35,988 nt of DNA. It comes from a virus. The stretch covers positions 1 through 35,988 of the IMG/VR virus record IMGVR_UViG_3300025898_000024; one strand, written 5' to 3'. Below are positions 11,614-19,275 of the stretch, piece after piece; position 1 is the first letter of the stretch, and the number at the start of each line of letters is the position of its first letter. The notes beneath the pieces are model-generated. The model was not told where the DNA came from and searched no databases. It saw nothing but the letters and a program-made list of their open reading frames with translations. A program made the translations under genes and the position numbers.

Positions 11614-13806
11614 GTGGCAACTAGTAAGGCCGACAAAGATCTGATCGCAACCGCAAAGGGGCGATACGAACTCGCCGAAGAGGCCGAGCGCCACATTCGG
11701 CGAGAGGCGATTATTGATCTCGAATTCGCCGCGGGCCAGCAGTGGGACCCGAACGACCTCAACCAGCGCAACGCAATGGGCATGGGCAACCGGCGGCCGT
11801 GCCTCACGTTCAACAAACTGACCGGGCCAATCAACCAGGTCGCGAACCAGGCGCGCATGAATAAGCCGGACCTGGAAGTGCTACCGGCCGACCTTTCAGG
11901 CGATGTCGATACCGCCGAAGTCATCGAGGGCATGATTCGCCAAATCGAGTACGCATCGAAGGCCGACCAGGTTTACGAAACCTCCCTGGATCAGAGCACC
12001 AAGGGCGGTTTCGGCTATTTCAAAGTCACCACGCGGTACTGCGGCAACAAGACCTTCAACCAGGAATTGCGCATCGAGCGGGTGGTAAACCAGTTCGCGA
12101 TTCTGATCGACCCGTACGCCAAAAAGGCCGACAAAAGCGACATGAAGTGGGCCTTTGAACTTGAGTGGATTCCACGCGATGAGTACAAAGACCAGTTTGG
12201 GGACACCGAAGTATCGAAGATGAATTTCTTCGACGGGGTGACCAACCCCGCGCCCAACTGGATCACCAAAGAGGGCGTGCTCATCGCCAATTATTGGTAC
12301 GTCGATATCGAAGTGAAAACGCTGGTTGGCATCAGGTGGCCGGACGGCGCCGAGACCAGCCAGTACCTGGAAGACCTCCCCGAACAAATGCCGCCCGGGG
12401 TCACGTTCGCGACCGATGAAAACGGCGACCGGCGGGAACGTGAGGACGAAATACGGCACGTCAAAATGTGCCGGATCAATGGCGTTGAGATTCTGGACGA
12501 AATCGAGTGGAAGGGGCAGTGGATACCGATTCTCGCCACGCTCGGCGAAGAGATGTACATCGAGAACACGCGCTACCTGTTCAGCCTGATCCGGTTCGCG
12601 CGCGACCCGCAGCGGCTGTATAACTTCTATCGCAGTTCCGAAGCCGAAACGGTCATGCTCGGGACCAAAGCGCCGTGGGTGGGCGTCAAGGGCGCCTTCC
12701 GCGATCCGCGGTGGGCAACGGCCAATGTCATCCCGTGGTCGTACCTCGAATACGAACCGCTCGATATCGCCGGGAATCCAGTACCGCCACCGCAGCGCAA
12801 CCTGGCCGAGCCGCCGATTCAGGCGCTTTCGATCGGCGCCTCACAGGCATCCGACGATATCAAAGCCACCACCAACGTCTATGATGCGTCGCTCGGGTCC
12901 ACGTCGAACGAAACCTCCGGTATCGCGATCCAGCGGCGCCAGGGGCAAATGGAGCTTTCGAACTTCCATTTTGTGGACAACCTGAACCGCGCGATCCTGC
13001 AATGCGGCGCGATCCTGGTCGACCTGATTCCGAAGATTTACGACACCGCGCGCGAGGTGCGGATTCTCGGCGCGGACATGACGGAAAAAATTGTCAAGGT
13101 AAACCAGCGGTACAGGGATGAGCAGAACATCGAGCGCTGTTACGACCTCCAAAACGGCCAGTACGACGTACGGCTGAAGATCGGGCCGACGTTCAAGAAC
13201 CAGCAGGAAAAGACGGAATCGCAACTGCTCGAACTCGCCCGCGTTTACCCGCCGCTGATGCAGATTGCCGGGGACGTCGTTTTTGACAATCTCAATTTCA
13301 ACGGCGCCGACAAGATCGCCGAGCGCTTGCGCCGCTCGATGCCGCCCGGGCTGGCCGATGACGGCGCCGACAAGAAACCGGCCGAAGTGCTGGCGCAGCA
13401 GAACCAGCAGCAGTCGCAGATGATCGACCAGTTAAGCGCTGCACTGAGTAAGGCGAATGACGATATCCGCGGCAAGCGCATCGAGGCGGAATCGAACGAG
13501 CGTATCGAGATCATGAAAATCGAATCGAGCGATCGGCAGGCCGCACTCGATTCGGACACCAGAATTCAAATCGAACGGATGAAGATTGCGGCCGCGGATA
13601 GCAGCATCACCGCGCAGGAAAACATCGCGTGGATGAAGGCCGAGATGGCCGCTTTGCAGATTCAGGTGGCACGCATGGCGACCGGAGCGGCCGCGGAATC
13701 CTCGATTCCGCCGCCCGTAGGGCCACCGATGCCGCCGCCCGGTTCTGAAGGGCCCGGGATGCTGGCGGGCGCACCTGCAGGGCCGGTGCCGCAGGGAATG
13801 GCGTGA
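11614..13806 (+). CDS. Portal protein, P22 type, 730 residues
   Basis: Forms the dodecameric DNA gate at one capsid vertex, binding terminase then the tail. The N-terminal part (GRYELAEEAERHIRREAIID, FAAGQQW) and the core (NKLTGPINQVANQARMNKP, TKGGFGYFKVTTRY, SNETSGIAIQRRQ) match the P22-like portal family, and the length is near P22's 725. The C-terminal region from about residue 590 is a long coiled coil (AALSKANDDIRGKRIEAESN and beyond) like the P22 portal barrel, ending in a Pro/Gly tail. I place the start at GTG 11614 because upstream codons read antisense to another gene. No ribosome site is visible; TATAAA lies four bases upstream. The stop overlaps the methyltransferase start (GTGA). 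Confidence 0.92.
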   Translation: MATSKADKDLIATAKGRYELAEEAERHIRREAIIDLEFAAGQQWDPNDLNQRNAMGMGNRRPCLTFNKLTGPINQVANQARMNKPDLEVLPADLSGDVDTAEVIEGMIRQIEYASKADQVYETSLDQSTKGGFGYFKVTTRYCGNKTFNQELRIERVVNQFAILIDPYAKKADKSDMKWAFELEWIPRDEYKDQFGDTEVSKMNFFDGVTNPAPNWITKEGVLIANYWYVDIEVKTLVGIRWPDGAETSQYLEDLPEQMPPGVTFATDENGDRREREDEIRHVKMCRINGVEILDEIEWKGQWIPILATLGEEMYIENTRYLFSLIRFARDPQRLYNFYRSSEAETVMLGTKAPWVGVKGAFRDPRWATANVIPWSYLEYEPLDIAGNPVPPPQRNLAEPPIQALSIGASQASDDIKATTNVYDASLGSTSNETSGIAIQRRQGQMELSNFHFVDNLNRAILQCGAILVDLIPKIYDTAREVRILGADMTEKIVKVNQRYRDEQNIERCYDLQNGQYDVRLKIGPTFKNQQEKTESQLLELARVYPPLMQIAGDVVFDNLNFNGADKIAERLRRSMPPGLADDGADKKPAEVLAQQNQQQSQMIDQLSAALSKANDDIRGKRIEAESNERIEIMKIESSDRQAALDSDTRIQIERMKIAAADSSITAQENIAWMKAEMAALQIQVARMATGAAAESSIPPPVGPPMPPPGSEGPGMLAGAPAGPVPQGMA

Positions 13807-15251
13807 CCTATGGAAGCCTGTTCACCGGGATCGGCGGCATTGATCTCGGTTTGGACCGTGCGGGCTTCCGGTGCCGGTGGCAGGTGGAGAACGACCCCTA
13901 CGCGGTCAAGGTCCTCGAAAAACACTGGCCCGGTGTAAAGCGATATGGCGACATTCGCTGCGTTACAGGAGACGAACTCGGCTCCGTCGATCTCATCTGC
14001 GGCGGATTCCCCTGCCAGGATCTCTCCCAGGCCGGAAAGCAGGCCGGTATCGAGGGAACTCGCAGCGGTCTTTGGTTTGAATACGCCCGGTTGGTTCGGG
14101 AACTTCGACCTCGATACGTGCTCATTGAGAACGTCGCAGGGCTCCTTGTTTACGACGCAATGCGACGAGTTATCGGCGAACTGGCCGGACTCGGGTATGT
14201 GGGATGCTGGCGCAGTTTACGAGCTAGCGAGTTCGGAGCCAGTCACCTCCGAAAGCGCGTCTTCATCGTGGCCTACGCCGCGAACAACGGACACGCAGAG
14301 CGGGCGCGGGGTAGCGGAGATCAACGGAGCATTCTACCGTCCGAGTCACTGGCTGGAGGAAGGGAAACTCCTGGGTCAGGCGAACCTGAGCGATGTAGCG
14401 GAATACTGGCCCACGGCCCGTGCGGAGGACTCGGAGAGTTGCGGGAACCATCCGGGGGCAACGGACTCGCTGACGGGTGCCAGTCGCAACTGGCCGACAC
14501 CGCAGGCGCACGATCAGCGGGGAGCGAAGACCCCGGAACAGATAGCGGCCGCGCGGGAGCGGACGGGCGCGGGAGTCTCGAATCTGAACGAAGCCGCGGA
14601 CCTCTGGCGCACGCCCGATACGCCGGCATCAGGCGGGCCGCGCAATCGCCAGACCTCGATAGGCAACGGCCACCAGATCACGATAGCGGAGCAGGCCGAA
14701 CACTGGCAGACCCCGGGAACGGACTCCTTCCGCAGCAGGGGAGGGGACCGGAAGGACGAGATGGGTCTCGACCAGGAGGCGCGGACCTGGTTCCCGACAC
14801 CGGCAGCACGCGACTACCGGACGCCGAACGCGAAGCCCTATACGGAGCGGGGCGGGGGGTCGAAGGGCGAACAGCTTCAGAACTTCGTGGAGCACCTTTG
14901 GCCGACTCCGAACGCGAACCCCTCAGCACCGAACAATTCGACCGACAGGGGGAACGGCCGCATTTCCGCACGCCTGACGGATCAGTGTCTCGAATCGCGG
15001 GCGGAATCCCTCGTTTCGCGCCAGGTCCCAGTGATCCCCGATGGCCCGCCATCCTCGCAGAGTGGCCAGACCTCGCGCCGGCGCTTGAATCCCCAATTCG
15101 TGGAATGGCTGATGGGGTTCCCGATTGGATGGACCGCGCGATGACCAACCGCACCAAACGTCTCGGCCGCCTCGGCAATGCCGTGGTCCCGCAAATCGCG
15201 GAATGGCTCGGATTACGAATTCTCGATTTTGATTTATGTCTGAAGAAGTAG
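13803..15251 (+). CDS. dcm: DNA cytosine-5 methyltransferase, 482 residues
   Basis: Transfers methyl from S-adenosylmethionine to C5 of cytosine in a DNA target. Motif I is LFTGIGGIDLGLDRAGF, motif IV GGFPCQDLSQAG with catalytic C71, motif VI IENV (109-111 region), motif VIII near LRKRVFIVAY, and motif X near the C terminus (RLGNAVVPQIAEWLG). Between motifs VIII and X lies an unusually long variable region (about 160-410) of repeated LADT, LAHA, LADP and LADS elements, where the target-recognition domain should be. Likely protects phage DNA from host restriction. Start GTG overlaps the portal stop; its end overlaps the scaffold start by 16 bases. A second long frame covers most of the gene. 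Confidence 0.9.
   Translation: MTYGSLFTGIGGIDLGLDRAGFRCRWQVENDPYAVKVLEKHWPGVKRYGDIRCVTGDELGSVDLICGGFPCQDLSQAGKQAGIEGTRSGLWFEYARLVRELRPRYVLIENVAGLLVYDAMRRVIGELAGLGYVGCWRSLRASEFGASHLRKRVFIVAYAANNGHAERARGSGDQRSILPSESLAGGRETPGSGEPERCSGILAHGPCGGLGELREPSGGNGLADGCQSQLADTAGARSAGSEDPGTDSGRAGADGRGSLESERSRGPLAHARYAGIRRAAQSPDLDRQRPPDHDSGAGRTLADPGNGLLPQQGRGPEGRDGSRPGGADLVPDTGSTRLPDAEREALYGAGRGVEGRTASELRGAPLADSEREPLSTEQFDRQGERPHFRTPDGSVSRIAGGIPRFAPGPSDPRWPAILAEWPDLAPALESPIRGMADGVPDWMDRAMTNRTKRLGRLGNAVVPQIAEWLGLRILDFDLCLKK
13945..15144 (+). CDS. Overlapping +1-frame ORF with WPTP repeats, up to 399 residues
   Basis: Nested in the methyltransferase gene, +1 frame, open for 1.2 kb. Its sequence is not random: from about residue 50 it reads LDTCSLRTSQGSLF, WPDSGMWDAGAVYEL, then seven W-P-T-P-like repeats (SWPTPRTTD, YWPTARAED, NWPTPQAHD, LWRTPDT, HWQTPGTD, WFPTPAARD, LWPTPNAN), ending LNPQFVEWLMGFPIGWT. 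I recall this pattern (TSQxSLF, PRSGM, WPTPxARD, LNPxFVEWLMGFPxGW) as a recurrent phage and bacterial protein type. Each WPTP here is the same DNA that reads LADT in the methyltransferase frame. The start is uncertain. It may be a true overlapping gene or a frame kept open by constraint on the enzyme. Confidence 0.5.
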   Translation: MATFAALQETNSAPSISSAADSPARISPRPESRPVSRELAAVFGLNTPGWFGNFDLDTCSLRTSQGSLFTTQCDELSANWPDSGMWDAGAVYELASSEPVTSESASSSWPTPRTTDTQSGRGVAEINGAFYRPSHWLEEGKLLGQANLSDVAEYWPTARAEDSESCGNHPGATDSLTGASRNWPTPQAHDQRGAKTPEQIAAARERTGAGVSNLNEAADLWRTPDTPASGGPRNRQTSIGNGHQITIAEQAEHWQTPGTDSFRSRGGDRKDEMGLDQEARTWFPTPAARDYRTPNAKPYTERGGGSKGEQLQNFVEHLWPTPNANPSAPNNSTDRGNGRISARLTDQCLESRAESLVSRQVPVIPDGPPSSQSGQTSRRRLNPQFVEWLMGFPIGWTAR

Positions 15252-16180
15252 CACCCCCTTCGCTCATACAAGGGACCGAAGGCGTCGCAACGGCTGATGC
15301 TCCAACCGATTTCAGGGACTATGCCAAGTGGCGCAATACGGGTGAATTGCCCGAGCAGAAGGAAGAAAAACCAACCGCGGCCGTGGCTGAAAAACCACCG
15401 GCCAAAACTGAACCGGACTCGGAAACGGACGACTCTCAGGAAACAGGGGACGAAAAAGACGAACCGCAGGAAGGCGACGAAGGCGCGCCCGCCAAACGGG
15501 GCGGATCGCGACAACGTCGCATCGATAGGCTGACACGCGAAGTTGAGGAGTTGAAGCGACAGATTGCCGGTCAACCGGTGAAGCCGCAGGATAAGCCCTC
15601 AGAACCCGCGAAACCAGCCGCTGCCGGTAAGCCGAAGCTGGAAGACTTTCAGACTTTAGAGGCGTATCAGGAAGCGCTGACGGACTGGAAACTGGATGAA
15701 CGCGACCGACTGCAAAAGGAACAGCAGGCGCGAACGGACACCGAGAATGCACTCCGCACAGAGCAGACCGAGTGGGCCAGAAAAGAAAAGGCCGCGCGGA
15801 AGGCGCACAGCGACTACGACGACTTGATGGAGACGGTACAGATTCCCGCAGGACCGGGAGTACTGGCCGCGCGTCAGGCGCTCTTAGAAGACCCCAACGG
15901 CGCCGAACTCTTGTATCACCTCGCCAAGAATCCGAAAGAACTAGAGCGCATCGCTGCCCTGCCACCGGCAAGCGCAGTGATGGCCGTGGGCCGACTCTCG
16001 GCCGCGTTTGAAACCCCTGCCACTGAAAACGGGAAACCCAAATTATCGGGCGCACCCAAGCCGCCGCCGCCGAGTTCTAGACCGGGAAAAATCGTTTCCG
16101 ACGATCCCAACGATCCCGATGTACAGAAGGATTTCAAACGGTGGGCGAAAGCGAGGGAGGCGCAATTGAAGGGGCGATAA
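15236..16180 (+). CDS. Scaffolding-type protein, 314 residues
   Basis: Lies directly before the coat gene, the usual place of the scaffold that templates prohead assembly. The product is highly charged and largely disordered or helical: an acidic N-terminal region (DSETDDSQETGDEKDEPQEG), a basic patch (KRGGSRQRRIDRLTREVEEL) leading into coiled coil, a segment LEDFQTLEAYQEALTDWKLD common in phage scaffold-like proteins, and a basic C terminus (DFKRWAKAREAQLKGR) as expected for coat binding. Family assignment is by composition and context. Its ATG overlaps the methyltransferase end, and its TAA abuts the coat GTG. Confidence 0.8.
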   Translation: MSEEVAPPSLIQGTEGVATADAPTDFRDYAKWRNTGELPEQKEEKPTAAVAEKPPAKTEPDSETDDSQETGDEKDEPQEGDEGAPAKRGGSRQRRIDRLTREVEELKRQIAGQPVKPQDKPSEPAKPAAAGKPKLEDFQTLEAYQEALTDWKLDERDRLQKEQQARTDTENALRTEQTEWARKEKAARKAHSDYDDLMETVQIPAGPGVLAARQALLEDPNGAELLYHLAKNPKELERIAALPPASAVMAVGRLSAAFETPATENGKPKLSGAPKPPPPSSRPGKIVSDDPNDPDVQKDFKRWAKAREAQLKGR

Positions 16181-17410
16181 GTGGCCGTCAATACTCTCCT
16201 AACGATTCAGATGATCACGAATGAACTTCTGCTTCGTTTCAAAAACAATTTAGGCTTTAGCGGCGCGATCGATCACACGTGGGACGACAAATTCGCAGTA
16301 ACGGGCGCCAAAATTGGCGACACTCTGCGCCTTCGTGATCCGGTCCGCTACAACGTAACCAAAGGCCGTGTCATCACACCGCAGGACACGGTTGAAACCC
16401 AGAAATTCCTAGTCCTCAACCAGCAGGCAGTCGTACCGTTCCAGTTCACCTCCGCGGAACTCACGCTATCAATCGATGCGTTCCGCGATCGTTATTTGGA
16501 CTCCGCGGCTGTCTCTCTCGCAAACCAGGTCGACGTCGACGGGCTCACAATGGCGTATCAATCGACCGGCAACCAGGTAGGCACACCGGGGACACCGATC
16601 ACGACGCTTGACCCGTTCTGGGCCGCGGGCGAAACCCTCGATTTGTTTTCCGCCCCGATGGACGGCAAACGAACGATGTGTATTTCTCCCAAGTTGCAGA
16701 CCGCCGCACTGAAGGCCGCGCAGGGACTGTTCCAGTCCTCCAACCAGGTCAAGCAGCAGTACGAACGCGGCCGCATGGGGATTATGGGAGGGTTCGAGTG
16801 GGTCATGGACCAGAACGTCAGGACCCACACTGTCGGACCGCTCGGCGGCGCGCCGCAGGTCACCACGGCAGGCCAGACGGGCTCAACCCTGCTGGTAAGC
16901 GGCTTCACCGCGGCCGCGGGCCTGCGCCTGAAGAAAGGCGATAGTTTCACGCTGCCAACCGTGTTCGCAGTGAACGCTGTTTCCGGAGATCCGCAATCCG
17001 ATCTTCTGAAATTCGTGGTCACCGCGGACGTATCGAGCGACGCCAGCGGCGCCGCCTCGATTCCGATCTATCCGCCGATCATCGTCGCAGGCGTCCCGCG
17101 CAACCCGTACCAGACCGTCACGAATTCGCCCGCGGCCGGGGCACCACTGACGATCACCAGCGGCGCCGCAAACGCGCTGATTCCGCAAAATCTGGCATTC
17201 CATCAGGCCGCGTTTACGATCGGTATGGCACCGCTCGCGATTCCGGCGGGCGTCAATTTCGCTGCCAATGCGGTAGACCCCGATACCGGCGTTTCGATCC
17301 GCACCATCAGCGATTACGACATTATCAACGACCTTTTCATTACCCGATGCGACGTGCTTTACGGGCACGCTGCGCCGCGTCCTGAATGGGCAACCCGCAT
17401 CGTGCAGTAA
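16181..17410 (+). CDS. Major capsid (coat) protein, P22 type, 409 residues
   Basis: Builds the icosahedral shell in the HK97 fold. The sequence (NTLLTIQMITNELLLRFKNN, later TVETQKFLVLNQQAVVPFQF, YQSTGNQVGTPGTP, MDGKRTMCISPKLQTAA) fits the P22 gp5-like coat family, and the length is close to the P22 coat (430). A probable inserted or accessory beta domain lies in residues about 220-310. Start is GTG at 16181 with AGGGG upstream, directly after the scaffold stop. The coat gene is followed by three small repeat-containing genes likely to decorate the shell. Confidence 0.9.
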   Translation: MAVNTLLTIQMITNELLLRFKNNLGFSGAIDHTWDDKFAVTGAKIGDTLRLRDPVRYNVTKGRVITPQDTVETQKFLVLNQQAVVPFQFTSAELTLSIDAFRDRYLDSAAVSLANQVDVDGLTMAYQSTGNQVGTPGTPITTLDPFWAAGETLDLFSAPMDGKRTMCISPKLQTAALKAAQGLFQSSNQVKQQYERGRMGIMGGFEWVMDQNVRTHTVGPLGGAPQVTTAGQTGSTLLVSGFTAAAGLRLKKGDSFTLPTVFAVNAVSGDPQSDLLKFVVTADVSSDASGAASIPIYPPIIVAGVPRNPYQTVTNSPAAGAPLTITSGAANALIPQNLAFHQAAFTIGMAPLAIPAGVNFAANAVDPDTGVSIRTISDYDIINDLFITRCDVLYGHAAPRPEWATRIVQ

Positions 17411-17421
17411 GAGGGAAAACC

Positions 17422-17739
17422 ATGAATGATCTGATGAACCCCGCAAGTGAAGCAGCAGAGAGCGGCACCTACCCGAAGGTGTTTTTTAGTCTGCTCGATC
17501 GGACGGCACCACGCATCATCAACAATCCGGATGAAGAGGCGGGGCTCGATCTGTTGGAGTGGACGACGATTCCACCGCAGACGCGGGCCGCCACTGAACC
17601 GGAGTTTCCCGCCGTCTACTACAACATCAACGTTCCCGCGGTCATCATTAACAACGCCGCGGAACTTGCGCAACTCAGCACCAGCTTCGTACGGCTGGAT
17701 TTGACCGGCGTATTTGAACCGGTTCCACCTGCTGTATGA
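17422..17739 (+). CDS. YPK-module protein 1, 105 residues (putative virion decoration)
   Basis: GAGGGA lies six bases before the ATG at 17422, which is preferred over an upstream ATG inside the coat gene. The protein consists of two copies of a roughly 35-residue module: YPKVFFSLLDRTAPRIINNP with the following DEEAGLDLLEW (residues 17-47), and FPAVYYNINVPAVIINNAAE with a matching tail (62-95). Similar modules (YPKxLYHxxxxPxxVxxxEEEAAL...W) occur in many phage proteins next to coat genes. The next two genes carry the same module. A virion surface role is inferred from position. Stop overlaps the next ATG (ATGA). Confidence 0.7.
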   Translation: MNDLMNPASEAAESGTYPKVFFSLLDRTAPRIINNPDEEAGLDLLEWTTIPPQTRAATEPEFPAVYYNINVPAVIINNAAELAQLSTSFVRLDLTGVFEPVPPAV

Positions 17740-17999
17740 AGCCCTCCGACGACTACCCGCGGATGCTCTTTCACCGGGCTAAAGACCCGGTAACGGTGCA
17801 TTCGCGGGAGGAGGAGGCAGCGCTCGGCGCGGAGTGGTCGCGTAAGATCTGGCCGCCGATCGAAGAGCTAGACCCCAACGGTGAAGAGGAAGACGACGAC
17901 GAAGAGAGTGAAGGCTCTGAACCGCCGCCGCCGCCGCCGCACCTTCCGCCGGTTCACAAACCCTCCAAGCGACCAGGCAGACCAAAGAAGAAACATTGA
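17736..17999 (+). CDS. YPK-module protein 2 with acidic, proline and AT-hook-like tail, 87 residues
   Basis: One YPK-type module (YPRMLFHRAKDP, VHSREEEAALGAEW; residues 7-36) is followed by a sharply different tail: an acidic run (EEEDDDEESEGSE), six prolines, and a basic end KRPGRPKKKH that contains the GRP core of an AT-hook. The module suggests attachment to the shell; the basic end could touch DNA or another acidic protein. This combination is unusual for so small a protein. Coupled by ATGA to the previous gene. Confidence 0.65.
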   Translation: MKPSDDYPRMLFHRAKDPVTVHSREEEAALGAEWSRKIWPPIEELDPNGEEEDDDEESEGSEPPPPPPHLPPVHKPSKRPGRPKKKH

Positions 18000-18008
18000 G
18001 GCGAACTG

Positions 18009-18542
18009 ATGCCATATCCGAAAGTGTTTTTCAGCCTCACCGAGCGCCTTGAACCGCGGGTTGTTCAAAACGCTCAGGATGAAGCGCTACTGAATCCGAA
18101 CGAATGGACGACGGTTCCGCCGCAGGCCAAGGCGGGCGAGTATTACCCGCAACTCTGGGCCAACCCGAACGTCTGGCCGGTGATCGTTCACAACCCCGGC
18201 GAACGGGACGCGCTCGGCAGCGATTGGAAGCACTACGATCTGACGCCGTTCCTGCCACCGACAACCGCGGTACGCCTCGAACCTCTCAGCGCGACGATTC
18301 CGGCAATCGGCAGTTTCAGTGAGACGATTGCCGTTTTCATCACCACGCCAGGGCAGGACCCCACCTGGATGCCGACGAAGGACGCCTCGGCAACATGGCT
18401 GATGATCGCTAGCCCAACCGTCCCGCAGACCACGGACGGAACCGTTGAATACCAGGTGTCCGCAAATGCGGGCGCCGCACGTTCCGCCAACATCTACATC
18501 AACGGAAAGACGTTCACCGTTGATCAGGAAGCGGGCGTATAG
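18009..18542 (+). CDS. YPK-module protein 3 with BACON-like domain, 177 residues
   Basis: Two YPK modules (YPKVFFSLTERLEPRVVQNA, residues 3-34; YYPQLWANPNVWPVIVHNP with GSDWKHYDLT, 45-79) precede a C-terminal Ig-like domain (about 88-175). The latter has the BACON-type ending pattern: WLMIASPT, DGTVEYQVSANAGAARSANI, then FTVDQ. BACON-like domains are thought to bind carbohydrates or mucin, and Ig-like domains are common on capsid surfaces. A head-decoration protein that helps adsorption is a reasonable inference. Start ATG 18009, nine bases after the previous stop. Confidence 0.7.
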   Translation: MPYPKVFFSLTERLEPRVVQNAQDEALLNPNEWTTVPPQAKAGEYYPQLWANPNVWPVIVHNPGERDALGSDWKHYDLTPFLPPTTAVRLEPLSATIPAIGSFSETIAVFITTPGQDPTWMPTKDASATWLMIASPTVPQTTDGTVEYQVSANAGAARSANIYINGKTFTVDQEAGV

Positions 18543-18568
18543 GGCTGGAAGTGCGGAGGTGCGGGCGA

Positions 18569-18587
18569 AGTGCGGACGTGCCGCACT
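18569..18587 (+). other. mRNA hairpin with competing left arm
   Basis: AGTGCGG, loop ACGTG, CCGCACT form a 7-bp stem between two late genes. A second AGTGCGG at 18550-18556 can pair with the same right arm, and outer GCTGG/CCAGC arms add stability. No T-run follows, so it may shape processing or translation of the downstream adaptor gene. Confidence 0.45.
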
Positions 18588-18614
18588 ACCAGCAAACGCG
18601 GGGATAAGTGATTT

Positions 18615-19265
18615 ATGCCGACTACTGTTAGCGACCTCATCCATTCCTCGATGCGCCTGATTGGCGCAATCGCCGCGGGGGAATTGCTCGAAACCGATGA
18701 ACTAAACGACGCCTTCGTTTCGCTCAACCAGATGCTTTCCTCTTGGAACACAGAAGGCGCATCGCTGGTTGCGCGCCAGCGTCAGGTGGTGCCGATTGCG
18801 GGCGTGAACTCCTACCCGCTGTCGGTCAGGCCGATCCGGATCGATGCCGCCAGCACCGCCATTAACAGCGTCGATTCGGCGTTAGAGATTGTCGATGCGG
18901 CCGGCTGGGAAGCGATCCCGGTTCCCGAAAAGGCCATGCAGTCAATCTTTATCCGGCGGCTCTACTGCGATTACGCCTTTCCGAACTCGACCGTGTATAT
19001 CTGGCCGACGCCGCGCATGGCGGGAAACCTCGAACTCTGGATGTACGCGCCCATGCCGCCCTTCGCATCTCTGACATCGCCGATCGTGCTTCCCGATGGA
19101 TACGAGGCGGGTCTGCGCTTCAATCTGGCGGTCTGTCTTGCGCCAGAGTACGGGCGCCCGATCGACCCGATCGTGCTCTCTAGCGCGCAAAATTTCAAGG
19201 GCTCTCTGGTTCAGTTGAACGCTGGTAATCAGATGAAATCGCAAGCGCCCGCGGCCGCAGCGTGA
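18615..19265 (+). CDS. gp4-like head-tail adaptor, copy A, 216 residues
   Basis: The sequence (TTVSDLIHSSMRLIGAIAAG, ELNDAFVSLNQMLSSWNTEG, then YPLSVRPIRIDAA, VYIWPTPRMAGNLELWMY, LPDGYEAGLRFNLAVCLAP) fits the P22 gp4 family, which binds below the portal after packaging and begins the tail. Length is slightly above P22 gp4 (166). A second, longer protein of the same type is encoded at 21119-21946, an unusual duplication. The ATG follows a structured 72-base intergenic stretch. Confidence 0.8.
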   Translation: MPTTVSDLIHSSMRLIGAIAAGELLETDELNDAFVSLNQMLSSWNTEGASLVARQRQVVPIAGVNSYPLSVRPIRIDAASTAINSVDSALEIVDAAGWEAIPVPEKAMQSIFIRRLYCDYAFPNSTVYIWPTPRMAGNLELWMYAPMPPFASLTSPIVLPDGYEAGLRFNLAVCLAPEYGRPIDPIVLSSAQNFKGSLVQLNAGNQMKSQAPAAAA

Positions 19266-19275
19266 CAGGCAGGTT

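Noticed and set aside
15312-16055. Minus-strand 247-codon frame opposite the scaffold
   Set aside because: Composition (Arg/Pro/Ser) is that of a shadow frame; the plus-strand scaffold has better context and start.
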